64,000 bases of DNA from positions 1,798,001-1,862,000 of the forward strand of contig NC_012860.1 of NCBI RefSeq assembly GCF_000026945.1. Direction: 5' to 3'. A model generated the notes under the pieces. It saw only the letters and a program-made list of their open reading frames with translations, was not told the origin of the DNA and searched no databases. This document shows, in pieces, positions 27,306 to 38,706 of the stretch. This DNA comes from Candida dubliniensis CD36. Taxonomy: Eukaryota; Ascomycota; Pichiomycetes; Serinales; Debaryomycetaceae. The position numbers and the translations under genes are program-made. Positions within the stretch are counted from its first letter, which is position 1. Each line of letters opens with the position of its first letter.

Positions 27306-30300
27306 TCATTTCCAGAAATGACCATCAGCATTTGAAATGTACTCATCTTGATCGACAGTCTTGTGTTTGTTTGAAGAATTGTAAGCCTTGTCAAATAACA
27401 TAGGATCTCCATTTAATTGTTCGTTGTTCATTTCTAAAAATGGAACTAAACCTAAAGATCCATCAGTAACAAACTCGTTCACTAACATTTGGCGATTAAC
27501 ATTCACTTTAAATGGATCAAAATTAAGCAATTCTTCTAATGACTCTATGTCCTCAGCGTAGTTATTCGAACTGTCAAACTCGAAATCCCCATTACTGGTG
27601 ATTTCGCTAGGCGATATGTGCCTTTGTGGTTTTTGTTGCTGTGATAAAGCTTGATTCTGTGGTTCTGGTTTATGCGTTTGATTATTGTTGACCATATCTG
27701 CACTATTAGTCGGTGTTTTCATTTTCGGTGAAGCAAAATTATTATTTAAATTAACAATTGGTGATCGTTCAACTGCAGTCTTTGTAATAGGTTGTGCACT
27801 CAACCCCTTCCGTTTCATGCTAACTCCTGAAGCCATATTCTTGTTTATATTCAAACCAAGGATACCTAATATTGTTATTTCAAGTAGTTTGAACGATTTC
27901 TTATTCAAAGCCCCTGGGATTTCAAAGTTGGCATCACGGGAAAGGCTACCCATTGTATCGAGCAATAATTGTTTCAGGTTATTGAATAGAGGACCTCCCT
28001 TTATATAATCTAAAGCTCCTTTTGCTACCATCAAAGCTAACAAAGACTGTTCACGAACAATATGGATGGGAATAGGTAAAATGTTTGATGACGAGGTTGA
28101 TCTCAAATACTTCAAAACTTCCAATATTTGAATAGATGATTGCTGAATCAAACTTATGCTGGACACTATGGTAACTACATCACCTTCACCTTTCTGGAGC
28201 TGTTCTTTTTGCGACAATCCAACGTTATGGTGATTTCCAAACCGGGACAATATCGGCAAATATATCAATATTTTAGCATGATAATACAAAAATATCAATG
28301 TCAACTGTTGCTTATTGTAGTTTCTCCAAATATTGCCTTCTATAAAATTGTTGTTGGAATCTTTAAGAGATAATCCGTTAATATCAATTTCAAATTTCAA
28401 GTCCGGAGGCAATTCTCGTCTCCAACAATCGAGCATCCTGTCTCTTTGTAATGCCTTCTTATGAATATTGGTATTATCGAATCTTGAATATATAGAATCC
28501 AAAATATTGGCCAATACCTTACTATACAGCATAACACTTAGAGCCATTTTGGATACTTTTCCCACAATGGATAACTTGGTATTGTTAACAATCAAGATAT
28601 TAACGTTGTCCTCCTGATTGATGTCGTCATAGTCATCACTTTTACCACAAAATGGCATTGCACACTCTATTTCATAATCCTTGAACAATCTAGGAATACC
28701 CAAGTTGAGTGATGAGTACACATCAAGGCAATAGATACACCAGAATAGGATACGTCTTTCCCCTTGCATGAAATTCTGAAGATCAATGTCTCCCTCATTA
28801 TTACCACTCAACCCAAGTACCGCAGCAGGGCACCTATGTAATCTTAACTGCTGGGCCATGCTGATCACTCTTCCTCTAAGTTCATAACAACTGGCCGTAT
28901 CCCCAGTTACCAAACAATATTGCAATGCCAAAGATAATATTTGCAAAGACTGAATAGAACAATATTGAGTTATCAAACAGTTTGGTTTAATGAATTCATG
29001 GATTAAATAATCGTAATGCTGTAACAATGTGACAAACCTCAGTTGTATTTCAGGATTCAATGACTCTAAATAATTCTTCTTGCTGATATGGAAAGCCAAA
29101 CATAGAACAAGAATGAGAATGGCGCCAAACTTCTCAATCAGCTCATACGAAGACTCACCTTTATATTCTTTGTAATGGCCTTGCTCCAATATATGGTTCA
29201 ATTTCATATAATTTTTCAAAAACGCATTCTTGTCCAATATCGGTAGAGCGTTCCCCCATTCTTGGAAATACACAGTAATCAACTGATCCATATCTAATCT
29301 GGACGCTGGTAAATTAATCAAATCCTTGATAAACGCGATGGCTTCTACTTCTGATAATTTTGTTGTCTCATATCTGTTCATTATCATGTTGTTCAAAGCA
29401 TTTTTGCGTTCCTCATTTAACAGCGTTCCTGTATTGGAGATAATGTTTTCCTTTAACGATGCCAAAGAGTTAGCCGCTAGAATTGCCTGCTTGGAATCGT
29501 ATCCATAAGTTTGACAAATTCTTGCAAGTAAAGTAGGAACACATAATGTCTCTTCCGTACTTCTCGGTATCGACATGGCCACTAATGACGTAAGCATTTG
29601 TTGTTTGTTGTTTTCGCTTTCTAGCTGTTGTTGTTGTTGTAGAAAAAGTTTATTCTTCTGCATTTGTGCAATGGCAGTGGCTGCTGCAAATGCACCCGGT
29701 GCTGGACTTTGTTCCCTATTTGTCGAGTTTGAAGCAAAATGAAAATGCTGATCTTGGTGTCTTGAAGTATAATCTTCAATACTCAACAAACTGACATTAT
29801 CTTCATCATCTTCTTCATCGCTTAATTTTATAGATCCTGCTATAGATATTGGAACTCTTTCATTGACAGCAGAACCGTAAATTGAACCTGCTATCGAAAC
29901 TGGCCTTTCGTGAACCGCATGTGGGTTAGAACATCCGCAAGGACAGTTTTCACCGTTTTCATTTGGCAGATGCAGGTGCATACTATTTTGGATTTCCAAA
30001 AGACTCAAATTTGAAGCTGTCACTTTTTTTAAGTCATCTTCTTTCTTCTCGGACGTTTCTCTCGTCTCTTCAGTTAATCCAGATCCATTAAGTAGTTCGA
30101 GTTGTTCATCTCTCATATCTAATAACCCAGCTAATTTCTTGTTTTCAGCCTCAAGTTGGCGTACTCTTTCTTCAAGAGTTTCAGTATAGGCCTTGGGATA
30201 GGATTTCCTAGTAAGACGATCTGAAACAATGCATTCCAACCCTACTGATTGGCATGTTGAACATGGGTTCTGTCCATCACATTTGGTTTTCTTTGCTCGA

Positions 30301-30470
30301 CATCTGTCACAAGCTTGAGCCACTCTTTCAGTTTTGGAACCTGGCACTTTGATGGTCCTTGTATTTACAGTACCATCAGATGACTTCAGAGCCTTGCTCT
30401 TTTTCTTTGTAGGAGGTACAACGGTCTCGTGTGATACACTTGGCAGCTGCTGTTCTAATTTTATAGACAT
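27306..30470 (-). CDS. CAT8: Zn(2)Cys(6) transcription factor Cat8, gluconeogenic activator
   Basis: 1054 residues. The binuclear zinc cluster is complete: C54, C57, C64, C70, C73 and C80 in CDRCRAKKTKC...CSTCQSVGLEC, preceded by a basic segment and followed by a coiled-coil dimerisation helix (YTETLEERVRQLEAENKKLAGLL, about 95-117), the Cat8/Sip4 arrangement. The fungal transcription factor domain occupies about 390-760, with the QLRLHRCP-type region and SLNLGIPRLFKDYEIECAMPF. A short Q-rich run and N-rich C-terminal activation region complete it. In yeast Cat8 is activated through Snf1 and turns on gluconeogenesis, glyoxylate cycle and acetate use via CSRE sites; regulation in this organism is inference. 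Shorter than yeast Cat8 (1433). Divergent from NTG1. Confidence 0.93.
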   Translation of the reverse strand: MSIKLEQQLPSVSHETVVPPTKKKSKALKSSDGTVNTRTIKVPGSKTERVAQACDRCRAKKTKCDGQNPCSTCQSVGLECIVSDRLTRKSYPKAYTETLEERVRQLEAENKKLAGLLDMRDEQLELLNGSGLTEETRETSEKKEDDLKKVTASNLSLLEIQNSMHLHLPNENGENCPCGCSNPHAVHERPVSIAGSIYGSAVNERVPISIAGSIKLSDEEDDEDNVSLLSIEDYTSRHQDQHFHFASNSTNREQSPAPGAFAAATAIAQMQKNKLFLQQQQQLESENNKQQMLTSLVAMSIPRSTEETLCVPTLLARICQTYGYDSKQAILAANSLASLKENIISNTGTLLNEERKNALNNMIMNRYETTKLSEVEAIAFIKDLINLPASRLDMDQLITVYFQEWGNALPILDKNAFLKNYMKLNHILEQGHYKEYKGESSYELIEKFGAILILVLCLAFHISKKNYLESLNPEIQLRFVTLLQHYDYLIHEFIKPNCLITQYCSIQSLQILSLALQYCLVTGDTASCYELRGRVISMAQQLRLHRCPAAVLGLSGNNEGDIDLQNFMQGERRILFWCIYCLDVYSSLNLGIPRLFKDYEIECAMPFCGKSDDYDDINQEDNVNILIVNNTKLSIVGKVSKMALSVMLYSKVLANILDSIYSRFDNTNIHKKALQRDRMLDCWRRELPPDLKFEIDINGLSLKDSNNNFIEGNIWRNYNKQQLTLIFLYYHAKILIYLPILSRFGNHHNVGLSQKEQLQKGEGDVVTIVSSISLIQQSSIQILEVLKYLRSTSSSNILPIPIHIVREQSLLALMVAKGALDYIKGGPLFNNLKQLLLDTMGSLSRDANFEIPGALNKKSFKLLEITILGILGLNINKNMASGVSMKRKGLSAQPITKTAVERSPIVNLNNNFASPKMKTPTNSADMVNNNQTHKPEPQNQALSQQQKPQRHISPSEITSNGDFEFDSSNNYAEDIESLEELLNFDPFKVNVNRQMLVNEFVTDGSLGLVPFLEMNNEQLNGDPMLFDKAYNSSNKHKTVDQDEYISNADGHFWK

Positions 30471-31108
30471 TTTCTATTATGGCAAAGCTGTTTCTTTTAA
30501 TTCTAAATAAGCTCTTTTTATTATATGCTGTTTCAATATTGTCAGTCTTCTCAAAAACACTTTCAATTAAGTGGATGAACGATTTCTCCAGGTAAAGTTT
30601 CGTTCGTCTTTCTTTTCTTACAAAAAGTATGCAACCAATTTGAAGAATTGATTCACGCCGTTACCGCTGACTCATTTCTAAAGAAAAAAAAAAAAAAAAA
30701 AAAAAGAAAAAAAAAATCAATCAATACTCAATGACCATCAGTACAATCTCACACGACAATTACTTATAACCATAATGAAACAATTTAAGAAAATAAATCA
30801 AATACTTTGATTGTGTTAGTCAATGTTACTCCCTTCATTTCTTTACAAGTCAAAATAACGTTAGCCCATTCCACAACTTGCTGTTTATGTTTGACTTAGA
30901 GAAGAAGGGTTTTTTTATTTTGCACCAATCACATGCTCAAAAATGCAGTCGTTCGGTTTTTGTATCACAATGGAAAGAAAGCTTCCCCCACGAATTAACA
31001 ATGTGTAATGGAATTATAAAAAAAAAAAAAATATTCGTGCACGACTCTACAATAATGAAATCAAATTTTCAGACAAAGGAGAATTAAACGATCCATTCAA
31101 AGTTTTAG
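30471..31108. promoter_or_regulatory. Divergent promoter CAT8 / NTG1
   Basis: 638 bp with a long A tract at 30680-30716 (interrupted by a single G) and a further A run at 31019-31031. No RNA gene or convincing factor site; a 69-codon open frame here lacks coding character. Confidence 0.45.
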
Positions 31109-32071
31109 ATGAAACTGACAAAAAGAGTGATTTCTAACACATCTAGTTTCAGCAAGAGAATCAAATTGGAACATATTGATGTTGAGATTGAATCTGAAAC
31201 TACCGAACTAGCCCCAAATGTATTTACAAAAATAGATCCTGAAGACATACACAACTGTAAAGGTCCCCCAAAATGGTCCGAAATTTATAATCAACTAGTT
31301 TGGATGAGAAGTAAATTTCTTGCACCCGTGGACACTCAAGGCTGTGAAAGAATGCCAAATGCTATCAATGCAAACATTAAACTTAGAAATCCCAAAGTCT
31401 ACCGTTTTCAGCTTTTGATATCATTGATGTTGTCGTCGCAAACAAAAGACGAGGTCAATTACCAGGCCATGAAGAACTTGCACGAGGGATTGTTAAAAGT
31501 GCACCCAGATGGATTGTGTATAGAAAGCTTACTGAAATTGTCTGAAGCTGAAATCGACAGTTATATAAAAAAAGTTGGATTCCATAATCGTAAAGCACAG
31601 TATATTAAGAAAACATGTTCTATACTAATGGAGAATTTTGGTGGTGATATACCAAAAACTATCGAAGAAATTGTTGCGCTTCCTGGGGTGGGTCCAAAAA
31701 TGGGATTTCTTCTTTTACAAAGTGCATGGGGTATAAATGCCGGAGTTGGTGTTGATGTTCATTTGCACAGATTGGCGCTAATGTGGGGCTGGGTTTCTCA
31801 AAAGGCCAATACACCAGAAAAAGCTCGACTTGAACTACAAGAATGGTTGCCCAAGAATTATTGGGCAGATATCAACCCGTTGGTTGTTGGTTTCGGGCAA
31901 GTAATCTGTGTACCACGTGCGGCAAATTGCGATATTTGTTCATTGGCCAGAGATGGGTTATGTAAGAATGCAAACAAGAAGTTATTAAGAACCCCATTGT
32001 CTGAAGAACGGATTAATAAGTTGTCAAAACAAAGAGCCGATCTTTCGCAACTACTCAAGGAGTTTATATAA
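31109..32071 (+). CDS. NTG1: Endonuclease III-type DNA glycosylase/AP lyase
   Basis: 320 residues. The helix-hairpin-helix LPGVGPKMG carries the catalytic lysine K197, and GVGVDVHLHRL carries the catalytic aspartate D216. An iron-sulfur ligand set follows, C267-x6-C274-x2-C277-x7-C285, with a last spacing of 7 rather than the usual 5 of bacterial Nth. The enzyme removes oxidised pyrimidines and cleaves abasic sites in base excision repair. The basic N-terminus (MKLTKRVISNTSSFSKRIK) could serve nuclear or mitochondrial targeting; yeast Ntg1 goes to both. Only one EndoIII gene is in this window, so whether it corresponds to Ntg1 or Ntg2 is open; the short N-terminus is compatible with either. 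Confidence 0.93.
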   Translation: MKLTKRVISNTSSFSKRIKLEHIDVEIESETTELAPNVFTKIDPEDIHNCKGPPKWSEIYNQLVWMRSKFLAPVDTQGCERMPNAINANIKLRNPKVYRFQLLISLMLSSQTKDEVNYQAMKNLHEGLLKVHPDGLCIESLLKLSEAEIDSYIKKVGFHNRKAQYIKKTCSILMENFGGDIPKTIEEIVALPGVGPKMGFLLLQSAWGINAGVGVDVHLHRLALMWGWVSQKANTPEKARLELQEWLPKNYWADINPLVVGFGQVICVPRAANCDICSLARDGLCKNANKKLLRTPLSEERINKLSKQRADLSQLLKEFI

Positions 32072-32143
32072 ACAAAATTTCAAAAGATTTAAATAGTTGA
32101 AAAAGTAAACAAAAAATCACTATATATGTATAAGAAATATATA

Positions 32144-35100
32144 TTAATCTATGTATCCACCTTCTTTTGCAAGGGAGTAGAAAATACTGTCTTTGTTCGT
32201 CAACAAGTTTTGAGGTGAATCGAATTCTGCAACCTTTCCATTATCTAACACCAAGATCTTGTCACTATCCATAATAGTATCGATTCTATGGGCAATTGTC
32301 AAGATTGTTTTATCCTTAAATTCATTTCTGATGGTTTCTTGAATAATTTTGTCGGTTTGGAAATCAACTGCAGCAGTTGCTTCATCTAGCACCAAAATTT
32401 TACTAGTTTCATTTAACAACGCTCTTGCTAAACACAATAATTGTTTTTGACCAGCAGACAAATTAGACCCACCTTCTTCTATTTGAGCATCGAGTCCCAC
32501 CTTTTTTGACAATTCGTCTGGATTCTTGCTTGCCTTCTTCTCTTCTTCTGTGGGCTCGGTCTCCATTTTAGTAACATGTTCTTTCAAATGTGCCAATTCC
32601 AACACCTTCCAAAGTTTATCATCGGTGTATTCACCAAATGGATCCAAGTTTTCTCTAACTGAGGCTCTGAATGTATGTGCCTCTTGAGGAATAATGGTCA
32701 AATGATGTCTAAGATCATACAATCCAATTTGGCTAGTGTCCACACCATCTATTTCAATGTTGCCACCAGTCGCTTCAATTATTCTAAACAAAGCTAATGT
32801 CAATGATGACTTTCCTGCCCCAGTTCTACCCACAATACCGACTTTTGCCTTCGAATTAATGGTTAATTCAATCTCTTTCAAAACAGGATCCAAATGCTTT
32901 CTGTAGGCGGTACTGTATTTTTTAAACTTGACCACCCCATTTGCTGGCCAAGATTTTTGTGGTCTTTTATCTTCAATTATCATTGGAGCTTCTGAGGGCA
33001 AATCACAATATTCAATAATTCTTTCAATAGCAACACCTCCAGCTTGCATTTCAGCCCAAATCCTCACAAGCGAGTTTAAGATATAAGTGATGCTCATTGA
33101 ATATGTCATCACAAACCCCAAAATACTAGGAAGTATAGGATGTTTACCTCCCAACGTAACAACAGCTAACAACGCAGTGAAAAACATAATACTAGATGAA
33201 ATGGTTTGTAATCTCATTGACAACCATCTATTACAATTCTGTTGCACAACACCAATCAAGGTCTTTTCATCAATAAGCTTCTTGCTCTTGTAAACAAAAC
33301 GTTCTCTTTGGTGGAAAGCTTTGATCGTTTCTACCCCATTGATCGATTCTTGAATTGTTGCCAACACCGGTGACTTGGCTATGGATTCCAATCTTTTCAA
33401 TTCTCTTGTTGTTGGAACAAATCTAATACGGAAATAATTGTAAACAAATAATAGCGAGACTATCACAACTAGCATCAATGGTAAAAAGGACAATATCACT
33501 CCAAATGTAACAAAACCGTTAAGTAAAGTTGTTATAAATGATATAATAGTCCATGGAAGATTCATATCAATTTTACCAATGTCTTCCGTAAACCTGTTCA
33601 AAATTCTCCCAATTGGTGTAGTATCAAAAAATGACATTGGTGATCTCAATACAGACTCGGCCATTTTATTGTGGAAGTAAGTTGAACCTTTAATAATACA
33701 ATAACTCCAAATGACAAGTGCACCCATATAAGTCAAAAAGCCAGAAACAACACCAAGAGCAGCATATGTACCCAAGAAGAATACTGGTTCAACCGTATCA
33801 TTCTGTTCACTATTAAGTTGAGACCAATAACTCAATAAATATTTTTCTCCAGCGGAGATCAAAACCACTGAGAAGGTTGCAGCAATGTAGAATGAAAAAT
33901 ACTTGTAATCACAGGCAATAATATATTGCTTAAAAATATCCCATGGAACAGTACCTTTTCTTGACTCCTCTTGCTCATGTCTGGTTTTTCTTATTTGACC
34001 ATTATCAGCTTCATCATTTTCGTAATTATGGCCATATGAAACCACACTTGCACGACGCAATACCGCTTGTTCAACAACACCACGATTTTGTTCGCCAACG
34101 TAATCAACAATTTCATCAACCAACTCATCTGTTTCAAGTTCGTCCTGAACAGCTGTATCTGATTTCCCATTAGAATGTTCTTCCTCTTTTGGTTCTGCTG
34201 ATGCCTCAGCTGTTTCTTCTTCTGTTGCTTCATCCTTTTTACGTCCATATTCTTTGATCAATTTTGCTAAATCACCATTTCTGTTCATCACTTCTTTAAA
34301 TTTCCCGTGCTCGACAAATGCACCACCAGATATCAAGTAGATATCATTTGCTTCATGCAAAACTGGCACAGAATTTGTTGCTAGTATTCTGCAACGATTT
34401 CCAAGGATACCATCATTGCTTAATACTTTTTTGATGATATTTTTCCCAACATGGGCGTCCACTGCTGAAAGGATATCGTCCAAAAGATAAATATCAGCTC
34501 TTGTATATACACTTCTGGCTAAAGAAATACGAGCCTTTTGTCCACCCGAAAGAGAAATACCTTTCTCACCAACAACAGTCTGGTCCCCATCAGGAAGATT
34601 TTTAAAATCAGAAATCAATTCACAAGCATCAATAGTTTTTTGATAGAATTCAGTATCATACTTGTGACCAAACAAAATATTCTCCTTTACAGTTCCATTC
34701 AATATCCATGGGTTCTGTGGACAATAGGCAATTGATCCGAAAGTTTGCACGCTTGGTGTTGGATTTGTCGAATCATCAGAATAAGAAGGGATTTTGATTG
34801 GAACGTCACCCAAAATGGCCTTAATTAATGTAGATTTCCCACTTCCAACTTTACCAACAATACATGCCAATTCACCCTTTTTGGCGGAAAAATTGATGTT
34901 TTTCAATGCCACGTTGTTAGTTGGTGCTTCTTGAACTTCACTCTCTTCATCAGTATACTGTTTCTGTTGTGTTTCTTCAGACCAAATAAATGTTGCGTCT
35001 TTCACAATGACAGAATAAACAGAGTTTTCATTAGGTTCTGGGTCTCTCTTCACATAACCATGTTGATCATCAGCAAGTTCATCCAAACATAACAACTCAC

Positions 35101-36964
35101 CAATTCTAGCCAACGAGGTTGAAACTTCTATAACTTCAACAATAAAACTGGGGATTAACAACATAGGTTCTGATAATAAATCAAATAACGCCAAAGCAGG
35201 GAAAACAATATCAGGTGTTAATGGAACATTGTAAAAATAAGCATAAGTGGCATATGTGGCACAACTAATAAAAAATGGAATACAAGACCACAAAAATTGT
35301 GCAAGGGCACTGACCACACCAATTTTCTTAATATTATCTAATTCTCTGTCATTTCTAACGTGACTCAATCGAGCTAACATTGGCTTTTCCCAAGAATAAA
35401 ACTTAATACTTTTGGCTGAGTTCAAAATCTCTGTAATCAAACTAGTTCTTTCATCCTTGTCTTTCATCAACTGTATATAATTCTTTGACATGGAAGCATT
35501 CACAATGGTGGCAAGAGGTGCGACAACAATGGCAGTTATTACACCAGCCCATGTAGCATTTGAAAACAACTTATATAATGACAACAAACAAACAGCCAAT
35601 TTTAATGGTGAAGCCAAATAGTCTCCAAGTTGCCAACAAAACCAAAAGATAATATCAATGTCCATAGTTATGTGATTAATGATATCACCGGTTGGCTTGT
35701 TCTTTCTTGACTGGGGAGATAATTTTAAAGCCTTTTCATATATTAATGTGGTGAGTGAGCTCTGAATTTCGTACCCAAGATCAAATTGAGTTTTAAAGGC
35801 TTGGTTGAATGTAATGAAATTGGCGACTGATGTCAAGAACATTATTGATGCCCAGAAATAACCAATGACGATCGGCGGTTTCTCAACACTGTAAAAATAT
35901 GTACTAAAAAATTGAATGAATTTCCTCAAAAGAAATGGCTGCAAGAAACTCAACGCAGTTCCAATAATTGCAAGTGTAATACTGATAGCAAATTTATCAT
36001 AAAAAGCCTTAGCAATAGCTACAAACATTTGTGGCTTCGATTTTGCTTTCTTTCTAGTGATAAAACTCCAAATTTTGGAAAGCAAGCCTGGCTTCTTAGT
36101 TCTTTTCAACTCTTCCTCCCATGCCTTGGTTACTTTAGCTTTAGTATCATCACAAGTAAGATTGCCCAAAATGTCAGGTAAATCAGACAACTCGACATCA
36201 TCAGTGGCATAGATCTTATTGATGAGGGGTTGGAGGTAATAAAATGTGAAATATGAAAACAAGTTGACTGTGTCTAAGAATTTTTCATTTGTGATTTCAA
36301 ATCCGGGTTTATAGTAACCAACTTCAAATACAAAAAGCAAAAAGCTGTTGATGAGACTGATAATTTCAACAACATAAGCTGGGCCTGAGTTAGCATAAAT
36401 CTTATGTTTAGAGTAAGAGTCTTGTATAAATACAGCAAAAGTGAACGCAGTATTGACTGACCAATATAATAACAACGATTCAATGGCGACTGGTGATCGT
36501 CTAAATTCAACGAAATGCAAAATCAATGCCAAAACTGTAGCGGCAATTCCTCCAATAAAATATGAATTCTTATTCAAAAAGTATAACAGTGCTACTAGGA
36601 TGGCTTGCAATAATACTAAACTTATTTTCAAAGTTTGCAGAAAGGGAGTTGGGGTATAGATGCGATGACTCTTCTTTCTTGTCAATAACAATCGGGATAA
36701 TTGAAACAACATGAAGACAGCAAAAAACGTATTGATTGTTTGACCTATTAATTCAACAAAAGCTGGATTCAAAGCATTTCCGTGTGGAGAATAAAGTGGA
36801 TGAGGTATTATAAAATTGGAAGTAGTGACATGATTTGACTTAATGTCCATCTGATCATCTCCGACACCAAAAAAATTGAAGGTGTGTAATAGCGATTCTG
36901 GATTGAAAAGGGATAGATGCACAGGGGCAAATCCCAAGATAAGTTCTCTATTCAGTTCATTCAT
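32144..36964 (-). CDS. MLT1: ABCC/MRP-type ABC transporter, vacuolar
   Basis: 1606 residues with the full MRP layout: an N-terminal extra membrane domain (TMD0, about 1-240), first membrane domain, NBD1, acidic linker (about 895-990), second membrane domain and NBD2. NBD1 has Walker [10 protein letters not shown] from 704, signature LSGGQ and Walker B IYLLDD. NBD2 has Walker [10 protein letters not shown] from 1379, signature LSAGQ and Walker B ILVLDE. As in other ABCC proteins, NBD1 has Asp where NBD2 has the catalytic Glu after Walker B. Relatives (Ycf1, Bpt1, Ybt1) pump glutathione conjugates, bile acids or metals into the vacuole. In C. albicans the gene I recognise here, MLT1, is described as a vacuolar transporter. 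Divergent from CCR4 across 1.6 kb. Confidence 0.95.
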   Translation of the reverse strand: MNELNRELILGFAPVHLSLFNPESLLHTFNFFGVGDDQMDIKSNHVTTSNFIIPHPLYSPHGNALNPAFVELIGQTINTFFAVFMLFQLSRLLLTRKKSHRIYTPTPFLQTLKISLVLLQAILVALLYFLNKNSYFIGGIAATVLALILHFVEFRRSPVAIESLLLYWSVNTAFTFAVFIQDSYSKHKIYANSGPAYVVEIISLINSFLLFVFEVGYYKPGFEITNEKFLDTVNLFSYFTFYYLQPLINKIYATDDVELSDLPDILGNLTCDDTKAKVTKAWEEELKRTKKPGLLSKIWSFITRKKAKSKPQMFVAIAKAFYDKFAISITLAIIGTALSFLQPFLLRKFIQFFSTYFYSVEKPPIVIGYFWASIMFLTSVANFITFNQAFKTQFDLGYEIQSSLTTLIYEKALKLSPQSRKNKPTGDIINHITMDIDIIFWFCWQLGDYLASPLKLAVCLLSLYKLFSNATWAGVITAIVVAPLATIVNASMSKNYIQLMKDKDERTSLITEILNSAKSIKFYSWEKPMLARLSHVRNDRELDNIKKIGVVSALAQFLWSCIPFFISCATYATYAYFYNVPLTPDIVFPALALFDLLSEPMLLIPSFIVEVIEVSTSLARIGELLCLDELADDQHGYVKRDPEPNENSVYSVIVKDATFIWSEETQQKQYTDEESEVQEAPTNNVALKNINFSAKKGELACIVGKVGSGKSTLIKAILGDVPIKIPSYSDDSTNPTPSVQTFGSIAYCPQNPWILNGTVKENILFGHKYDTEFYQKTIDACELISDFKNLPDGDQTVVGEKGISLSGGQKARISLARSVYTRADIYLLDDILSAVDAHVGKNIIKKVLSNDGILGNRCRILATNSVPVLHEANDIYLISGGAFVEHGKFKEVMNRNGDLAKLIKEYGRKKDEATEEETAEASAEPKEEEHSNGKSDTAVQDELETDELVDEIVDYVGEQNRGVVEQAVLRRASVVSYGHNYENDEADNGQIRKTRHEQEESRKGTVPWDIFKQYIIACDYKYFSFYIAATFSVVLISAGEKYLLSYWSQLNSEQNDTVEPVFFLGTYAALGVVSGFLTYMGALVIWSYCIIKGSTYFHNKMAESVLRSPMSFFDTTPIGRILNRFTEDIGKIDMNLPWTIISFITTLLNGFVTFGVILSFLPLMLVVIVSLLFVYNYFRIRFVPTTRELKRLESIAKSPVLATIQESINGVETIKAFHQRERFVYKSKKLIDEKTLIGVVQQNCNRWLSMRLQTISSSIMFFTALLAVVTLGGKHPILPSILGFVMTYSMSITYILNSLVRIWAEMQAGGVAIERIIEYCDLPSEAPMIIEDKRPQKSWPANGVVKFKKYSTAYRKHLDPVLKEIELTINSKAKVGIVGRTGAGKSSLTLALFRIIEATGGNIEIDGVDTSQIGLYDLRHHLTIIPQEAHTFRASVRENLDPFGEYTDDKLWKVLELAHLKEHVTKMETEPTEEEKKASKNPDELSKKVGLDAQIEEGGSNLSAGQKQLLCLARALLNETSKILVLDEATAAVDFQTDKIIQETIRNEFKDKTILTIAHRIDTIMDSDKILVLDNGKVAEFDSPQNLLTNKDSIFYSLAKEGGYID

Positions 36965-38556
36965 GATGATTTAAAGAATTAGGATAAAAATCTACAAAAA
37001 AAAAAAAGAAAGAAAAGAAAATCGATTCCAGAAAAAGGGTATTGTCAATGATATTTATAATATTTTTTGAAACGAGAAATTGTTAAAATAAAGAGATAAA
37101 ATTTTTCAGGCGATAAAAATTAGATAACAATTTGAGGGAATACAATTACTAGGCCAGAATTCCGCGTTTACTCAAACCAGGGGGAGGTGGTATTTTTTTC
37201 TTTAAAAACGCCACATTTAATGGAACAGTGCCACGAGTTTAATGAAATGCATTATAATCTTCACAGTCCTTCCTTATTTAAACAAACACCAAAAAGAGTT
37301 TGTTCATGTAGTAGAATTTAAGCGAATTATTGTTGTTGAATCATTGACCTTATCGCTAGAACTTTTAGTCTGCAAACTTCTATATTTTTTTGTGCCGTAG
37401 ATGAAAACGGGTTTAATGAAATCGTGGTGGGGAGAACGCGATCTATAGAAGATATTTGTTTACAATTTCGTTTCCTTTACTAGTCATTTTTCATGTTAAA
37501 GAGTCAATTTTGTTTATAGTTAAACTAATTTGTGTTTGTTATTGTTTTGGTAACCTTTCAATGAGTCAGTTTCATATAATCTTGATAAAAAAAAAGGTAA
37601 ACAAAGTCAAAGCGAAACAAGATAAGGTTTAAAGATGAGCAATACAATTTCAAGTACAACCACTTTTCACTTTTTTTTCTTTCCCCCAAAGAAACAGAGA
37701 ACATGGCTTAGAGTAAAGGTGATGATTATTTTGTTTAATTAAAATTTGGGTACGGTCAAGAAGTTTATATCTCAGGAACATTTCTCATACATTAAACTCC
37801 AATACCCCAACAGTAGCAAGTTTCCCAATCGCCCACATTTCGGAAGTTGAAAGATTAGAGTCCTTATATTGTTGTAGATTGATTTGAATTGAAATTCTTG
37901 AGAAGACAAAACTAGTGAAATACACTATGAAAGACTGCTAATGCAATTCCTCCAAATAATTTTTGCAATTCTATTGTTAGTGATTTACATTACTTCAACT
38001 CCTCTATATTGTCAACCTCAAACACCTGCAAAACCAAAACTAAAGTAAACTAAAATGCTGAGATTATTTATTTTCAAAGTCATTATCTTTTTACTGGAAT
38101 TGATCCCATGGTAACAAAAGTAATACTCAAACAACAATCCCTCTTGGTTCATAATTGAAGATATTTGCCACTATGTTCAACTTCTGGTGTACAAAACTGT
38201 TCATCAAGGTCGTGTGCTATTTCAAGAATTGAGAGTGTCTTAGCAAAGCAAAAAAAAAAATGTCCAACAAAAAATTTGTTTTGTCATCCAGGTTCTGCTT
38301 CAATCAACAGAATTACATGAACATTTGCAAATCTGACTTATCAATATAACTTCGAAATTAGTATCCTATAAATTGTACATTATAATATAATATCCGTGAT
38401 AATATTTGTTTTTGTTTTCGTTTTTGCTTTGGTTTTTTTCAATTCATTTTGTCATTATCCAGTGGGTGAAGTTAAGAACCGTTGCCAAAGATATTTTTTG
38501 CGAAGGCAAGCTCTAATAAAGAAATACATATATCAAAACACTGATCCACAAAGGAA
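36965..38556. promoter_or_regulatory. Long divergent intergenic region MLT1 / CCR4
   Basis: 1.59 kb with no ORF of interest. An A-rich/purine stretch abuts MLT1 (about 36993-37021). The CCR4-proximal 200 bp is pyrimidine-rich, with TTTTGTTTTCG-like units at about 38401-38440, consistent with a transcription start area and a 5' leader. No tRNA or conserved RNA was found. Confidence 0.45.
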
Positions 38557-38663
38557 ATGAATATAACTAATAAGTTTCAACATACACAGATACAAGGACA
38601 ACCACCATCAAATTTGCAGGCGCAACAAATTTTGTTGCTGCAACTCCACCAGGGTCAAGCTCA

Positions 38664-38706
<43 letters not shown>

